Assembly (NCBI RefSeq): GCF_900111675.1
Contig: NZ_FOHO01000003.1
Coordinates: forward strand, 186,001 to 250,000
Length of the DNA: 64,000 nucleotides
DNA from: Paracoccus homiensis
GTDB lineage: Bacteria; Pseudomonadota; Alphaproteobacteria; Rhodobacterales; Rhodobacteraceae
Direction: 5' to 3'
Part shown: positions 26,937-36,850 of the stretch, one piece after another
Layout: the number at the start of each line of letters is the position of its first letter
How positions within the stretch are numbered: position 1 is the first letter of the stretch
Program-made: the position numbers and the translations under genes
The notes under the pieces: generated by a model
What the model was told of the DNA's origin: nothing
The model's database searches: none
Seen by the model: the letters and a program-made list of their open reading frames with translations, nothing else

Positions 26937-28565
26937 ATGAGCCAATCTGATTATGTGATCGTCGGCGCAGGCAGCGCCGGTTGCGCCCTTGCCTATCGCC
27001 TGACCGAGGCGGGCAAGACCGTGACCCTGATCGAATATGGCGGCAGCGATATCGGCATCTTCATCCAGATGCCGGGCGCGTTGTCCTATCCGATGAACAT
27101 GCCCCGCTATGACTGGGGTTTTTCGACCGTGCCGGAAGAACATCTGGGCGGGCGCAGGCTGGTGACGCCGCGCGGCAAGGTGATCGGGGGGTCGTCCTCG
27201 ATCAACGGGATGGTCTTCGTGCGGGGCAACCGCAAGGATTACGACCATTGGGAAGATTCCGGCGCGGCGGGCTGGGGCTATGCAGATGTGCTGCCTTATT
27301 TCCAGCGGATGGAAAGCTGGCATGGCGGCACTTCGGCATGGCGCGGCAGCGACGGTCCGCTGCACATCACCCGCGGCAAACGCAAGAATCCCCTGTTCAA
27401 CACCTTTATCGAGGCCGGGCATCAGGCCGGCTGGCCCCGCAACGACGACTATAACGGCGAGCATCAGGAAGGCTTTGGCCCGATGGAGGCCACGATCTAC
27501 AAGGGTCGCCGCTGGTCCGCCGCCAACGCCTATCTGCGTCCGGCCAAGAAGACCGGCAAGCTGACGCTGATCCGGGGCCTGGCACGGCGCGTCCTGTTCG
27601 AGGGCAAGCGTGCCGTCGGGGTCGAGATCGACCGCAAGGGCCAGATCGAACAGATCAAGGCCGGGCGCGAGGTCATCCTGGCCGCCAGTTCGATCAACAC
27701 GCCCAAGCTGCTGATGCTGTCGGGGATCGGTCCGGCCCAGCATCTGCGCGACAACGGGATCGAGGTGCGTGTGGACCGGCCCGGCGTCGGGTCAAACCTG
27801 CAGGATCACCTTGAAGTCTACATGCAGTATAAATCGCTGAAGCCGGTCAGCCTGTATACCTATTACAACCTGCTGGGCAAAAGCCGGGTGGGCGTGGAAT
27901 GGATCTTGCAGAAAACCGGGCTTGGGGCCTCGAACCAGTTCGAAAGCTGTGGCTTCATCCGGTCCTCGGACAAGGCCGATTACCCCGATATCCAGTATCA
28001 CTTCCTGCCTCTGGCGGTGCGTTACGACGGCAAGGCCGCGGCCAAGGGGCATGGATTCCAGGCGCATGTGGGGCCGATGCGGTCGAAATCGCGGGGTACG
28101 GTGCGCCTGACCTCGAACGATCCGCTGACCGCGCCAAAGATCCATTTCAACTACATGTCCCATGACGAGGATTGGGAAGAATTTCGCGCCTGCGTCCGCC
28201 ATACCCGCAAGATCTTTGGCCAGCCCGCCTTCAGCGCGTATTGCGGCGACGAAATCCAGCCCGGCGCGGATGTTCAAAGCGACGAACAGATCGACGCCTT
28301 TATCCGTGAACATGCGGAAAGCGCCTATCACCCCTGCGGTACGGCCCGCGTCGGTGCGGCGGATGATCCCGATGCCGTGGTTGATCCCGAACTGCGCGTG
28401 ATCGGGGTCGAGGGTCTGCGGGTGGCCGACAGCTCGATCTTTCCGCGCATCACCAATGGAAACCTGAACGGCCCCTCGATCATGACCGGTGAAAAAGCCG
28501 CCGATCATATTCTGGGGCGCAGCATGCTGAAGGCCGATCTGGACGCGCTGAAAGGCCGTCCCTGA
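26937..28565 (+). CDS. betA: Choline dehydrogenase
   Basis: BetA is the membrane-associated FAD enzyme that oxidises choline to betaine aldehyde. The 542-residue GMC oxidoreductase has the FAD dinucleotide motif [14 protein letters not shown] near residues 9-22. Both GMC signatures are present: [15 protein letters not shown] and [16 protein letters not shown]. The catalytic histidine is in the C-terminal [10 protein letters not shown], and the protein closes with [17 protein letters not shown]. It ends the betIBA operon; a strong hairpin terminator follows 11 bases after the stop. Together with choXWV this makes a complete choline-to-betaine unit. Confidence 0.96.
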   Translation: MSQSDYVIVGAGSAGCALAYRLTEAGKTVTLIEYGGSDIGIFIQMPGALSYPMNMPRYDWGFSTVPEEHLGGRRLVTPRGKVIGGSSSINGMVFVRGNRKDYDHWEDSGAAGWGYADVLPYFQRMESWHGGTSAWRGSDGPLHITRGKRKNPLFNTFIEAGHQAGWPRNDDYNGEHQEGFGPMEATIYKGRRWSAANAYLRPAKKTGKLTLIRGLARRVLFEGKRAVGVEIDRKGQIEQIKAGREVILAASSINTPKLLMLSGIGPAQHLRDNGIEVRVDRPGVGSNLQDHLEVYMQYKSLKPVSLYTYYNLLGKSRVGVEWILQKTGLGASNQFESCGFIRSSDKADYPDIQYHFLPLAVRYDGKAAAKGHGFQAHVGPMRSKSRGTVRLTSNDPLTAPKIHFNYMSHDEDWEEFRACVRHTRKIFGQPAFSAYCGDEIQPGADVQSDEQIDAFIREHAESAYHPCGTARVGAADDPDAVVDPELRVIGVEGLRVADSSIFPRITNGNLNGPSIMTGEKAADHILGRSMLKADLDALKGRP

Positions 28566-28570
28566 CCTTC

Positions 28571-28604
28571 AAAAAAGGGCCGCGCGGGGGTGTCCGCGCG
28601 GCCC
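28571..28604. terminator. Bidirectional terminator between betA and the DsbA-like gene
   Basis: GGGCCGCGCGG (28577-28587) pairs with CCGCGCGGCCC (28594-28604) around GGGTGT. Six A residues precede the stem, so transcripts of the minus-strand gene end in a U run. The plus side has only TT. The stem serves both convergent genes. Confidence 0.8.
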
Positions 28605-28610
28605 TTGCCG

Positions 28611-29360
28611 TCAGCCCTGATCTGCCATGTCGGCGCGGATCTGCTGGACGCTTTTCGTCAATCCAGCCTGCGGCACGCCACGCAGCAATTCGTCACCGAT
28701 GACGAAGGTCGGCGTGCCCTGGATCGCCATGCGTTCGGCCAGCTGATGGTTTTCACGCAGAACGGCGGTCACATCCTCGGTATTCATCGTGTTGATGACC
28801 TCATCGGCATCCACGCCGATCTTTTCCGCCACCCCGGTCAGCGCCTCGATCGAGGCCGAGCTGCGCAGCGCGATCAGTTCGTCATGCGCCTTCCTGTAGG
28901 CGTCGTCCCCGGCAATCTGCTTGACTGCCACGGCAAAGCGGGCCGAGGCTTCGCTGTCTTGCCCAAGGATCGGAAACTCTTTCACGATCAAGCGGATATT
29001 GCCATCTTCCTCGACGACCTTGTGAACCTCGTCATTGAAACGGCGGCAGACACCACAACGATAATCGATGAATTCGACGATGGTCAGATCGCCATCAGGG
29101 TTGCCGCCGATCCAGCTGTGGCCGTCATCGAAGATGGCGTCGCGATTGGCGGCCACCAGCGCCTGATCGTTCTGAGCCGAATCCGCCGCGCGGCGTTCTT
29201 CCAGCACGTTGATCGATTCGATCAGAACCTCGGGATTGGCCATCAGATATTCGCGCACGGCCTCGCCGAAGGCGGCTTTTTCCGTGTCGGACATGGACTG
29301 GATGTCGAAGGACATGGCGGGCGTCGCGGTCAGCAATAGGGCGGCGATCAGGCGTTTCAT
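28611..29360 (-). CDS. DsbA-family thioredoxin-like disulfide oxidoreductase
   Basis: The 249-residue product has a signal peptide (MKRLIAALLLTATPAMS). A helical N-terminal extension (residues 25-85) precedes a thioredoxin/DsbA domain with the active-site CGVC (C102-C105) in EFIDYRCGVCRRF. The cis-proline loop reads GTPTFVIGDELL. It therefore acts in the periplasm, probably oxidising or reshuffling disulfides in secreted proteins. The N-terminal extension resembles the ScsC/BdbD-like DsbA relatives, some of which are isomerases. A DsbB partner is not nearby. The start is set at the signal peptide; an in-frame upstream extension to 29444 looks non-coding. Confidence 0.9.
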   Translation of the reverse strand: MKRLIAALLLTATPAMSFDIQSMSDTEKAAFGEAVREYLMANPEVLIESINVLEERRAADSAQNDQALVAANRDAIFDDGHSWIGGNPDGDLTIVEFIDYRCGVCRRFNDEVHKVVEEDGNIRLIVKEFPILGQDSEASARFAVAVKQIAGDDAYRKAHDELIALRSSASIEALTGVAEKIGVDADEVINTMNTEDVTAVLRENHQLAERMAIQGTPTFVIGDELLRGVPQAGLTKSVQQIRADMADQG

Positions 29361-29515
29361 GAATTTCCTCTGCTTGGCTTGGGCGCAGCTTGGCCCGCGG
29401 GGGCCGGGAAGGCAAGAAATGCGGCGACAAAGCTGCGTGAACATGTCGAAAGGCTAGAGCCTGCCGCGCCTCTGCGATATGACAGGCAAAACGACAAAAA
29501 CACGAGGCCCGAGCA

Positions 29516-30652
29516 ATGCGACATTCCGCCCGCGGACAGGTTGATCCCTTCATCGTCATGGATGTGATGCAGGCCGCCGCCAAGGCCGAGGCCGAGGGCC
29601 GCCGGATCATCCACATGGAGGTCGGCCAGCCCGGCACACCCGCCCCGCAGGGCGCGCGCGATGCGCTTGCGAAGGCGCTGGAACAGCCGCTTGGCTATAC
29701 GGTCGCGCTGGGTCTGCCACGGCTGCGGCAGGGGATCGCGGGTCTTTACCGACGCTGGTACGGGCTGGACATCGATCCCGCGCGCATCGTCGTCACCTCG
29801 GGCAGCAGCGGGGCGTTCGTCCTGGCGTTTTCGGCGCTGTTCGACGCGGGCGACAAGGTTGCGATGGGGTTTCCGGGCTATCCCAGTTACCGGCAGATCC
29901 TGAAGGCGATGTCGTTGCAGCCTGTCGGCATCCCCACCACGGTCGAGGATCGCTATCAGCCGCGCCCCGAACAGTTGCCCGACGACGTACAGGGTTTGAT
30001 CCTGGCCTCGCCCGGCAATCCTTCGGGGACGGTGCTGCGCAAGGACGGACTGGCCGCGCTGGCCGAGGCGGCGCAGGACAGGGGCATGGCACTGATCTCC
30101 GACGAGATCTATCATGGCCTGTCTTATGGTCGTTCCTGCCATTCCGCGCTTGAAGTGACGGATGAGGTTTTTGTCGTAAACTCTTTCAGCAAATACTTTT
30201 CCATGACCGGATGGCGGGTCGGCTGGATGGTCGTGCCGCATAGCCATCTGCGCAGCGTTGAACGTCTGGCGCAGAACATGTTCATCTGTCCGCCCCATGC
30301 CAGCCAGGTCGCCGCATTGGCCGCGCTGGACTGTATCGACGAGGCCGAGGCCAATCTGGCGGTCTATGCCGAAAACCGCCGGCTGATGCTGGAAGGACTG
30401 CCCAAGGCCGGGTTCACGAAGATCGCCCCGCCGGAAGGGGCGTTCTATGTCTATGCCGATGTGTCCGATCTGACGCAGGATTCGCTGGCCTTCGCCGCCG
30501 AGATTCTGGACAAGGCCGGGGTCGCGGTGACGCCGGGTCTGGATTTCGACCCCGATCGCGGCGCGACGACGCTGCGTTTCAGCTATGCCCGCTCGACCGA
30601 GGATGTGGCCGAAGGGCTGCGGCGGCTGGCGGCCTTCATGGCGGCGCGATGA
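29516..30652 (+). CDS. PLP-dependent aminotransferase, class I/II
   Basis: The 378-residue fold-type I aminotransferase has the PLP lysine in VVNSFSKYFSMTGWRVGW and conserved SGSSGAFVLAFSALFD. The segments SPGNPSGTVL and LISDEIYHGLSYG and a C-terminal substrate arginine in LRFSYARS are also present. This matches aspartate/aromatic aminotransferase-like enzymes, but the amino donor cannot be fixed from sequence. The stop overlaps the amidase start by ATGA. That coupling to a cell-wall gene is suggestive but not proof of an envelope role. Confidence 0.88.
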   Translation: MRHSARGQVDPFIVMDVMQAAAKAEAEGRRIIHMEVGQPGTPAPQGARDALAKALEQPLGYTVALGLPRLRQGIAGLYRRWYGLDIDPARIVVTSGSSGAFVLAFSALFDAGDKVAMGFPGYPSYRQILKAMSLQPVGIPTTVEDRYQPRPEQLPDDVQGLILASPGNPSGTVLRKDGLAALAEAAQDRGMALISDEIYHGLSYGRSCHSALEVTDEVFVVNSFSKYFSMTGWRVGWMVVPHSHLRSVERLAQNMFICPPHASQVAALAALDCIDEAEANLAVYAENRRLMLEGLPKAGFTKIAPPEGAFYVYADVSDLTQDSLAFAAEILDKAGVAVTPGLDFDPDRGATTLRFSYARSTEDVAEGLRRLAAFMAAR

Positions 30653-31863
30653 GGCGACTGGCGCTGGTTCTTGCGGTGCTGCTGGGGCTGATCGTTCCGC
30701 AGCTGTCGGTCGCGCAGGCCATGGCCGACCTGAATATCGGCGCCTCGTCCCTGACCGCCGAGGGGCGCGACCGGGGCAAGCCGCGCCCGATGGACCTGCG
30801 GCTGGTGCTGGATCGCGCGGTGCCTTACCGGGTTTTTCTGGTCGACGATCCGGTCCGCCTGATCGTGGACATGAAGGGGATTGATCTGACCGGCATCCGG
30901 CCCTCGGACCTGTTCGGGCACGATCTTGTGCCCGCCATCCGCTGGGGCGAATTTCGCCGCGGCTGGTCGCGGATCGTGGTTGAACTGCCCGCCCCCTATC
31001 GTGTGACCCGCGCAGGCCAGACGACCCGCGCCCCCGAGCCGGTTCTGGACATCGCGCTGGAGCCGGTCGATCGCGAAGATTTCCAGCCACGTCCCAGCGC
31101 CACTGCCGCGTTGCGCAATCTGCCCGTTCCCGCCGAGATCGAAACACCCGAAGCCCCGTCGGAAGGTCTGGTCGTCGCGCTGGATCCCGGTCACGGCGGC
31201 TTCGACCCCGGCGCCGAGGGCGGCGGCGCGACCGAGGCCAATCTGGTTCTGACCTTTGCGCTGGAACTGCGGGCGGCATTGCAGGCGCGGGGTATCGGTG
31301 TCGTGATGACGCGCGAGGATGACAGCTTTGTCAGCCTGGAACGTCGCACGACCATGGCCCGCGATGCCGGGGCCGATCTGTTCCTTTCGCTGCATGCCGA
31401 TGCGCTGCCAAGCGGGCAGGCGGCGGGCGCGACGATCTATACCTGGGATCCGAAGGCAGATGAGCGCGCGGCACGGCAACTGGCCTCGCGGCACGAACGT
31501 GACGATCTGATGTGGGGCGTCGATCTGGGTGGCGAGGACGACGATCTGGCCACCGTTCTGATGGATTTCGCCCGCACCGACACCCAGCCAAGATCCGAGG
31601 TTTTCGCGAAATTCGTCACCTCGCGCATGGCGCTGATGGGAATCGGTCTGCATGGCCGCCCGGTGCAGAAGGCCGCGTTCTCGGTGCTGAAATCGCCCGA
31701 TATCCCGTCGGTTCTTCTTGAACTGGGCTTCATTTCGGATGCGGTCGACCGGGCCAATCTGCTGGATCCGTCATGGCGGTCGCGGATGGTCACGGTGCTG
31801 GCCGATTCCATCGTCGGCTGGGCGCGTGACGAAAAGGCCCGCAAATCGGTGCTGCGCCGCTGA
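30649..31863 (+). CDS. N-acetylmuramoyl-L-alanine amidase (AmiC-like)
   Basis: This zinc amidase cuts the bond between MurNAc and the stem peptide during cell separation. The 404-residue product has a signal peptide (cleavage near SVAQA), an N-terminal AMIN domain (about residues 25-150) and an Amidase_3 domain. The zinc ligands are His in DPGHGGFDPGAEG, Glu in GGATEANL and His in LSLHADAL. The catalytic Glu is in LLELGFISD. It acts in the periplasm at the septum. Start and upstream stop overlap by four bases, and PBP1A follows on the same strand with its own promoter. Confidence 0.93.
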   Translation: MRRLALVLAVLLGLIVPQLSVAQAMADLNIGASSLTAEGRDRGKPRPMDLRLVLDRAVPYRVFLVDDPVRLIVDMKGIDLTGIRPSDLFGHDLVPAIRWGEFRRGWSRIVVELPAPYRVTRAGQTTRAPEPVLDIALEPVDREDFQPRPSATAALRNLPVPAEIETPEAPSEGLVVALDPGHGGFDPGAEGGGATEANLVLTFALELRAALQARGIGVVMTREDDSFVSLERRTTMARDAGADLFLSLHADALPSGQAAGATIYTWDPKADERAARQLASRHERDDLMWGVDLGGEDDDLATVLMDFARTDTQPRSEVFAKFVTSRMALMGIGLHGRPVQKAAFSVLKSPDIPSVLLELGFISDAVDRANLLDPSWRSRMVTVLADSIVGWARDEKARKSVLRR

Positions 31864-31889
31864 CGGTTTCGTGATCGCCCAGTGTTGTT

Positions 31890-31918
31890 TTGACCCCGAT
31901 GGGCGCCCCGGTTATAGA
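31890..31918 (+). promoter_or_regulatory. Strong candidate promoter for the PBP1A gene
   Basis: TTGACC (31890-31895) and TATAGA (31913-31918) are separated by exactly 17 bases, close to consensus. Transcription would start near 31925. In-frame starts at 31890 and 31899 would then lie within the promoter, which favours the GTG at 31950 as the start of PBP1A. Confidence 0.65.
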
Positions 31919-31949
31919 TATCACCGATCATCGAAAGGCCATTTTACCC

Positions 31950-34499
31950 GTGCTGCGCGCCCTTCTTTCCTTTTTCGGTGCGATCTTTTCCTGGATCGTG
32001 ACCGCCGCCTTTTTTGCCGCGCTGACGGTGGGCGGCATTTTCTGGATGTATTCCCGCGATCTGCCCAGCCACGAGGCGCTGGCGCAATACAGCCCCAAGA
32101 CCATCAGCCGGATCTATTCGGGCGAGGGGATGCTGATCGACGAATTCGCCGAGGAACGCCGCATCTTCGTGCCGATCGAGGAAGTCCCCGATCTGGTCAA
32201 GGAAGCTTTCGTCAGCGCCGAGGACAAGAATTTCTATCAGCATCCGGGCTATGACCTGCGCGGCATTCTGGGCGCGGCGGTGCAGGCGGTCCAGTCGGGC
32301 GGCAGCAATGTGCGCGGCGCATCGACCATCACCCAGCAGGTGATGAAGAACTTTCTGCTGTCCAGCGATCGCAGCGTCGAACGCAAGGTCAAGGAACTGA
32401 TCCTGGCCTCGCGGCTGGAACGCACGCTAAGCAAGGACCAGATCCTGGAATTGTATCTGAACGAGATTTTCCTGGGTCAGAACAGCTTTGGCGTGGCGGC
32501 GGCCGCGCAGACCTATTTCAACAAGTCGCTGTCCGAACTGGCCCCGCACGAGGCCGCGATGCTGGCCGCGATGCCGCAGGCGCCGGGCCGTTATCATCCG
32601 GTCCGCGCCAAGGAACGCGTGACCGAACGGCGCAACTATGTCCTGCGCGAGATGTGGCAGAACGGCTATATCGACGAAGCCACCTACGAGGCCGAGGCCA
32701 AGCTGCCGCTGCGCTCGGTCCAGAATGGCGATTTCCCGTCGGCGGGCAGCCAGATGCCGTCGCGCGATTATTTCACCGACGAGATCCGCCGTCAGCTTAG
32801 CCGGGAATTCGGCAATGAGGAGTTCTTTGGCGGCGGCCTGACCATTCGCGCCACGGTCGAACCCGACCTGCAATCCGCCGCGGCCGACGCGCTGCGCGAC
32901 GCGCTGGAACAATACGACCGGGGTCTGGGCCTGTGGCGCGGCACTGGCGAGACGATCGCCGAAGATCAGCTGACCGACGAGGCCGCGTGGCGCGGGGCGC
33001 TGTATTCGGTGCGGGTGCCGCGCGACATACCGGGCTGGTATCCGGCGGTCGTGCTGCAGATCGGCCAGAATGACGCACGGATCGGCATCGAAGGCATCGA
33101 AGAGGATGCCGATGGTCACTGGATCCCGGCGAAGGATGTGCAATGGGCCCGCAAGATGAACCGCGACACGGGCCGCCCCGAAGGTGGTCGCGCCCAGGTC
33201 GCGGGCGACCTGCTGGCGGTTGGGGATGTCGTTCTGGTGCGCGCGATGACCAGCGACAGCGATGGCAGCTTTATCCGCTGGACCCTGCGGCAGGTGCCGC
33301 GGGTGCAGGGCGGCTTCATGGCGATGGATGTCAATACCGGGCGCGTGATGGCGATGCAGGGGGGCTTCAGCTATCAGTCCTCGGTCTTCAACCGCGCGAC
33401 GCAGGCCATGCGTCAGCCGGGGTCCAGCTTCAAGCCCTTTGTCTATGCCGCGGCGCTGGACAACAATTACACCCCCGCGACCATCGTCGTGGACGAACCG
33501 ATCAGCCTGAACACCCCCTATGGCCTGTGGGAGCCGAAGAACGCCGGTGGCCGGCATTACGGGCCGACGCCGCTGCGCACCGGCATCGAACAGTCGCGCA
33601 ACCTGATGACCATTCGGATCGCGCAGGATATCGGCATGGATGTCATCGCCCGATATGCCGAGAAATTCGGCGCCTATGACACGCTGAAACCGTTTCTGGC
33701 CAACTCGCTGGGGGCGCAGGAAACCACGCTGTTCCGCATGGTGGCCGCCTATGCGATGTTCGCCAATGGCGGCGAACGGGTCGAGCCGACACTGGTTGAC
33801 CGCGTGCAGGATCGGCGCGGGCGCACCATCTATCGTCATGATCAGCGGGTCTGTGAAACCTGCGGACAGCAGGCGCTGCCTGCAGGTCAGGCCCCCGTCA
33901 TCACCAGCGACCGCGAGCGGGTGATGGATCCGATCACGGCCTATCAGCTGACCTCGATGATGGAGGGCGTGGTCAAGCGCGGCTCGGGCAAGGGGGTGAA
34001 CCTTCCGGTCCCGATCGCGGGCAAGACCGGCACGACCAATGATGCCAAGGATGTCTGGTTCATCGGCTTTTCCAGCAATATCGTCGCGGGCTGCTATCTG
34101 GGTTACGACCAGCCGCGCACGCTGGGATCCAATGCCTATGGCGGGACGCTGTGCGTGCCGGTGTTCAATGCCTTCATGCGCGAGGCCGTGCGCGAATATG
34201 GCGGGACCGAATTCCGCGTGCCGCCCGGCGGCTATTGGGCCAAGATCGACCGCGTGACCGGCCAGCGCCTGCCAGATGACGCCAGCGGCCCGAATGTGAT
34301 CGCGGAATATTTCCGCGACGGCACCGATCCCAGCTGGGGTTCGCCGCTGGTCATTTCGGGCTTCGGGGATGAAAACGTGGTGCTGCCCTGGACGGCGGCG
34401 GCGTCCGCGGCCAAGACGGTCACGACCTCGACCGGCAAGCGCAAGGTGATCCCGAAGAAAGCCGATTTCGGGACGCTGTCCTCGGGTGGTCTTTACTGA
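31950..34499 (+). CDS. mrcA: Penicillin-binding protein 1A (bifunctional transglycosylase/transpeptidase)
   Basis: PBP1A polymerises glycan strands and cross-links peptides in the periplasm. After a short cytoplasmic N-terminus and one membrane anchor comes the GT51 domain, with EDKNFYQHPGYD, GASTITQQVMKNF and LNEIFLGQNSFGVAAAA. An inserted OB-like region precedes the transpeptidase domain. That domain has SSFK (serine nucleophile) in RQPGSSFKPF, SRN in EQSRNLMT and KTGT in IAGKTGTTNDAKDVWF. I use the GTG at 31950 because GAAAGG lies 11 bases upstream and a near-consensus promoter overlaps the earlier in-frame starts. The product is 849 residues. Confidence 0.93.
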   Translation: MLRALLSFFGAIFSWIVTAAFFAALTVGGIFWMYSRDLPSHEALAQYSPKTISRIYSGEGMLIDEFAEERRIFVPIEEVPDLVKEAFVSAEDKNFYQHPGYDLRGILGAAVQAVQSGGSNVRGASTITQQVMKNFLLSSDRSVERKVKELILASRLERTLSKDQILELYLNEIFLGQNSFGVAAAAQTYFNKSLSELAPHEAAMLAAMPQAPGRYHPVRAKERVTERRNYVLREMWQNGYIDEATYEAEAKLPLRSVQNGDFPSAGSQMPSRDYFTDEIRRQLSREFGNEEFFGGGLTIRATVEPDLQSAAADALRDALEQYDRGLGLWRGTGETIAEDQLTDEAAWRGALYSVRVPRDIPGWYPAVVLQIGQNDARIGIEGIEEDADGHWIPAKDVQWARKMNRDTGRPEGGRAQVAGDLLAVGDVVLVRAMTSDSDGSFIRWTLRQVPRVQGGFMAMDVNTGRVMAMQGGFSYQSSVFNRATQAMRQPGSSFKPFVYAAALDNNYTPATIVVDEPISLNTPYGLWEPKNAGGRHYGPTPLRTGIEQSRNLMTIRIAQDIGMDVIARYAEKFGAYDTLKPFLANSLGAQETTLFRMVAAYAMFANGGERVEPTLVDRVQDRRGRTIYRHDQRVCETCGQQALPAGQAPVITSDRERVMDPITAYQLTSMMEGVVKRGSGKGVNLPVPIAGKTGTTNDAKDVWFIGFSSNIVAGCYLGYDQPRTLGSNAYGGTLCVPVFNAFMREAVREYGGTEFRVPPGGYWAKIDRVTGQRLPDDASGPNVIAEYFRDGTDPSWGSPLVISGFGDENVVLPWTAAASAAKTVTTSTGKRKVIPKKADFGTLSSGGLY

Positions 34500-34952
34500 T
34501 CAGGGGCAGGGCGCGTTGGTCCAGGCCAGGGGATCGGCGGCGCGGGCGCATTTCTGCCGCGTACCATATCCGGTCGCGACGGCAAGGACGCGCCCTTCGA
34601 CCTGCGTGTCGGGCCGCAGGTCGAATTCGACCACATATTGCACGCTGCTGACGGAATCGTCGGGCAGCCCGTCCTGGGTCAGCACGACCGTGCCGCGGCT
34701 GTCGGCCTGATAGGCGTTCAGCGTTTCGCTGTACCCGCCCTCGACCGGTTCGTTGCTGCTGAACCTTTGCTGAACGGCGGCGGCGGCTTCGTCCAGCGTT
34801 TCGGCGCCGCTGAGGTCCAGCAGGCTGACATCCTGCGTCAGAAAGGCGCCGCTGGACAGGGACGGGACGGGCGCGTTGCCATTCGATCCTGTGGAAGTCA
34901 TCGGCGTGCAGGCCAGCGTGAACAGGCACAGGGGCAGCAGGGTGGTTTTCAT
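34500..34952 (-). CDS. Putative small lipoprotein of unknown function
   Basis: I do not recognise this 150-residue protein. The N-terminus MKTTLLPLCLFTLACTPM carries a lipobox (FTLA-Cys) at about residue 15, so it should be a lipid-anchored envelope protein. Next comes a Ser/Gly-rich linker, then a mixed domain with VSSVQYVVEFDLRPDTQVEGRVLAVATGYGT. Two further cysteines lie near the C-terminus (KCARA and NAPCP). It converges with PBP1A with no bases between the two stop codons. Function cannot be given. Confidence 0.7.
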   Translation of the reverse strand: MKTTLLPLCLFTLACTPMTSTGSNGNAPVPSLSSGAFLTQDVSLLDLSGAETLDEAAAAVQQRFSSNEPVEGGYSETLNAYQADSRGTVVLTQDGLPDDSVSSVQYVVEFDLRPDTQVEGRVLAVATGYGTRQKCARAADPLAWTNAPCP

Positions 34953-35025
34953 CGTGGGAACCTTTCGGCAAGCTGAACTGGGTGCAGCCTAACCCGTGTT
35001 TGGCAAAGCACCAAATGCGGCGCGT

Positions 35026-35514
35026 CTAGTCCCGTTCGCCGCCCATCAGCGGTTTCAGCGTCTGCCGGATCAGCCACAGGATCAGCAGCGCCATCCCGGT
35101 CCCCAGGGCCGCCAATTGCCCACTTCCGGTGCCGCAGGCCAGCCCGATCGCGCCTGCCAGCCACATCGAGGCACCGGTGGTGATGCCGCGCACATTGCCG
35201 CCACTGGTGATGATCGAGCCCGCCGCCAGAAAGGCGACGCCCGCAGTCACCGCCTCGATCAGGCGCAGCGGGTCGATGCGCAACTCGGCCTCGGATCCGT
35301 CGGGAAAGAAGGTCAGTTCCATCGCGATGATGGTAAAGATCGCGGCGGCCAGCGAAATCAGCATATGTGTCCGCAGCCCGGCCTCGCGGGCGCGCAATTC
35401 GCGTTCCCAGCCGATCAGCGCACCAAGGATCAGTGCAAGACCAAGCCGGCCTGCCGCCATCGTCAGCGACATCGAGTGCAACGGGCTGAAAAGATCGCCA
35501 AGCGCGTCCTGCAT
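35026..35514 (-). CDS. MgtC/SapB-family membrane protein
   Basis: The 162-residue product has about four hydrophobic segments, with the family hallmarks LGALIGWERELRAREAGLRTHMLISLAAAIF and GVAFLAAGSIITSGGNVRGITTGASMWLAGAIGLACG. MgtC/SapB proteins are inner-membrane proteins linked to Mg2+ limitation, phosphate balance and F-ATPase modulation in pathogens. This one lacks the C-terminal soluble domain of true MgtC, so it is closer to the short YhiD/SapB type. I set the start at MQDALGDLF (35514), after GGACAGG; upstream in-frame sequence runs into prfB. Confidence 0.85.
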   Translation of the reverse strand: MQDALGDLFSPLHSMSLTMAAGRLGLALILGALIGWERELRAREAGLRTHMLISLAAAIFTIIAMELTFFPDGSEAELRIDPLRLIEAVTAGVAFLAAGSIITSGGNVRGITTGASMWLAGAIGLACGTGSGQLAALGTGMALLILWLIRQTLKPLMGGERD

Positions 35515-35647
35515 GGGCCTGTCCTGTTCGTGATCTGGTCTGCCCGGTGCAAACGCCTGATGGCGCGATGCGGTTTCCGGGGCGGGGTCTTGTTCCCGCA
35601 CCCGGCTCGGGTTATCACTCGCGCCTGAAATTCGAGAAGGGTTCCCC

Positions 35648-36775
35648 ATGCGCGCCGAGACGCAGTCCACCATCGAAAACATCCGCAAGTCGCTGCAACT
35701 TCTGGGGCAGCGGATGGATTGGCAGACCGCGCCGCATCGTCTGGAAGAGATGAACGCCATGATCGAGGATGGCGATCTGTGGTCCGATCCGGCACGTGCG
35801 CAGAAGCTGATGCGCGAACGTCAGGCCCTGTCCGAGGCGATCGAGACCTATCGCCGGATCGAGGGCGATCTGACCGCCAATGCCGAGATGGTCGAACTGG
35901 CCGAGGAAGAGGGCGACGCCGATCTGGTGTCCGAGGCCGAGGCGAATCTGAAATCGCTGGCCCAGCTTGCCGCGCAAAAAGAGCTTGAGGCGCTGCTGAA
36001 CGGCGAGGCCGACGGCAATGACACCTTCCTTGAAATCAACGCGGGCGCGGGCGGCACCGAAAGCTGCGACTGGGCGTCCATGCTGGCGCGGATGTATGTG
36101 CGTTGGGCCGAAAAGAAGGGCTATGACGTTGAACTGCTGTCGGAAACCGGCGGCGACGAGGCAGGTATTCGCAGCGCGGCCTACAAGATCACCGGGCATA
36201 ATGCCTATGGCTGGCTGAAATCGGAATCGGGCGTGCATCGCCTTGTCCGCATCAGCCCCTATGACAGCGCCGCGCGCCGCCATACCAGTTTCAGCAGCGT
36301 CTGGGTCTATCCGGTGGTCGACGAGAATATCGAGATCACGGTTCCCGACAACGAAATCCGCATCGACACCTATCGCTCGTCCGGGGCGGGCGGTCAGCAC
36401 GTCAACACGACCGACTCGGCCGTGCGGATCACGCACATCCCGACGGGCATCGTCGTCACCAGTTCCGAAAAGTCGCAGCACCAGAACCGTGCGAACGCCA
36501 TGGCCGCGCTGAAATCGCGCCTGTATCAGATGGAACTGGACCGCCGCAACGCCGAGATCAACGCCCAGCACGCCGCCAAGGGCGAAGCGGGCTGGGGCAA
36601 CCAGATCCGGTCCTATGTGCTGCATCCCTATCAGATGGTCAAAGACCTGCGCACCAGCGTCGAGACCAGCGATACCCAGGGCGTGCTGGACGGCGATCTG
36701 GATGCGTTCATGGCGGCCACGCTGGCCTTGGACGTGGCGGGCAAAAGCCGGGCCGAGGCGCAGGCCGAGGATTGA
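35648..36775 (+). CDS. prfB: Peptide chain release factor 2
   Basis: RF2 recognises UGA and UAA stop codons and triggers peptide release. The 375-residue product is complete in one frame, so the programmed +1 frameshift seen near codon 26 of many bacterial prfB genes is absent here. The GGQ catalytic loop is in [17 protein letters not shown]. The codon-recognition tripeptide region reads [14 protein letters not shown] (SPY where E. coli has SPF). The start [12 protein letters not shown] lies after GAAGG. It stands between the divergent MgtC-like gene and an aldo/keto reductase gene. Confidence 0.96.
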   Translation: MRAETQSTIENIRKSLQLLGQRMDWQTAPHRLEEMNAMIEDGDLWSDPARAQKLMRERQALSEAIETYRRIEGDLTANAEMVELAEEEGDADLVSEAEANLKSLAQLAAQKELEALLNGEADGNDTFLEINAGAGGTESCDWASMLARMYVRWAEKKGYDVELLSETGGDEAGIRSAAYKITGHNAYGWLKSESGVHRLVRISPYDSAARRHTSFSSVWVYPVVDENIEITVPDNEIRIDTYRSSGAGGQHVNTTDSAVRITHIPTGIVVTSSEKSQHQNRANAMAALKSRLYQMELDRRNAEINAQHAAKGEAGWGNQIRSYVLHPYQMVKDLRTSVETSDTQGVLDGDLDAFMAATLALDVAGKSRAEAQAED

Positions 36776-36850
36776 TCCCAAGCCGCGATTGGCGGTTGCG
36801 CCGAGGGCGGCTTATCGCGTTACATATCCCCCGCGAAGAACGGGGGTATC

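Noticed and set aside
25749..27743. A 664-codon open frame on the minus strand
   Set aside because: It is antisense to betB and betA, which have complete catalytic motifs.
35648..36775. Programmed frameshift in prfB
   Set aside because: The gene is open in one frame over its full length, with no internal UGA near codon 26.
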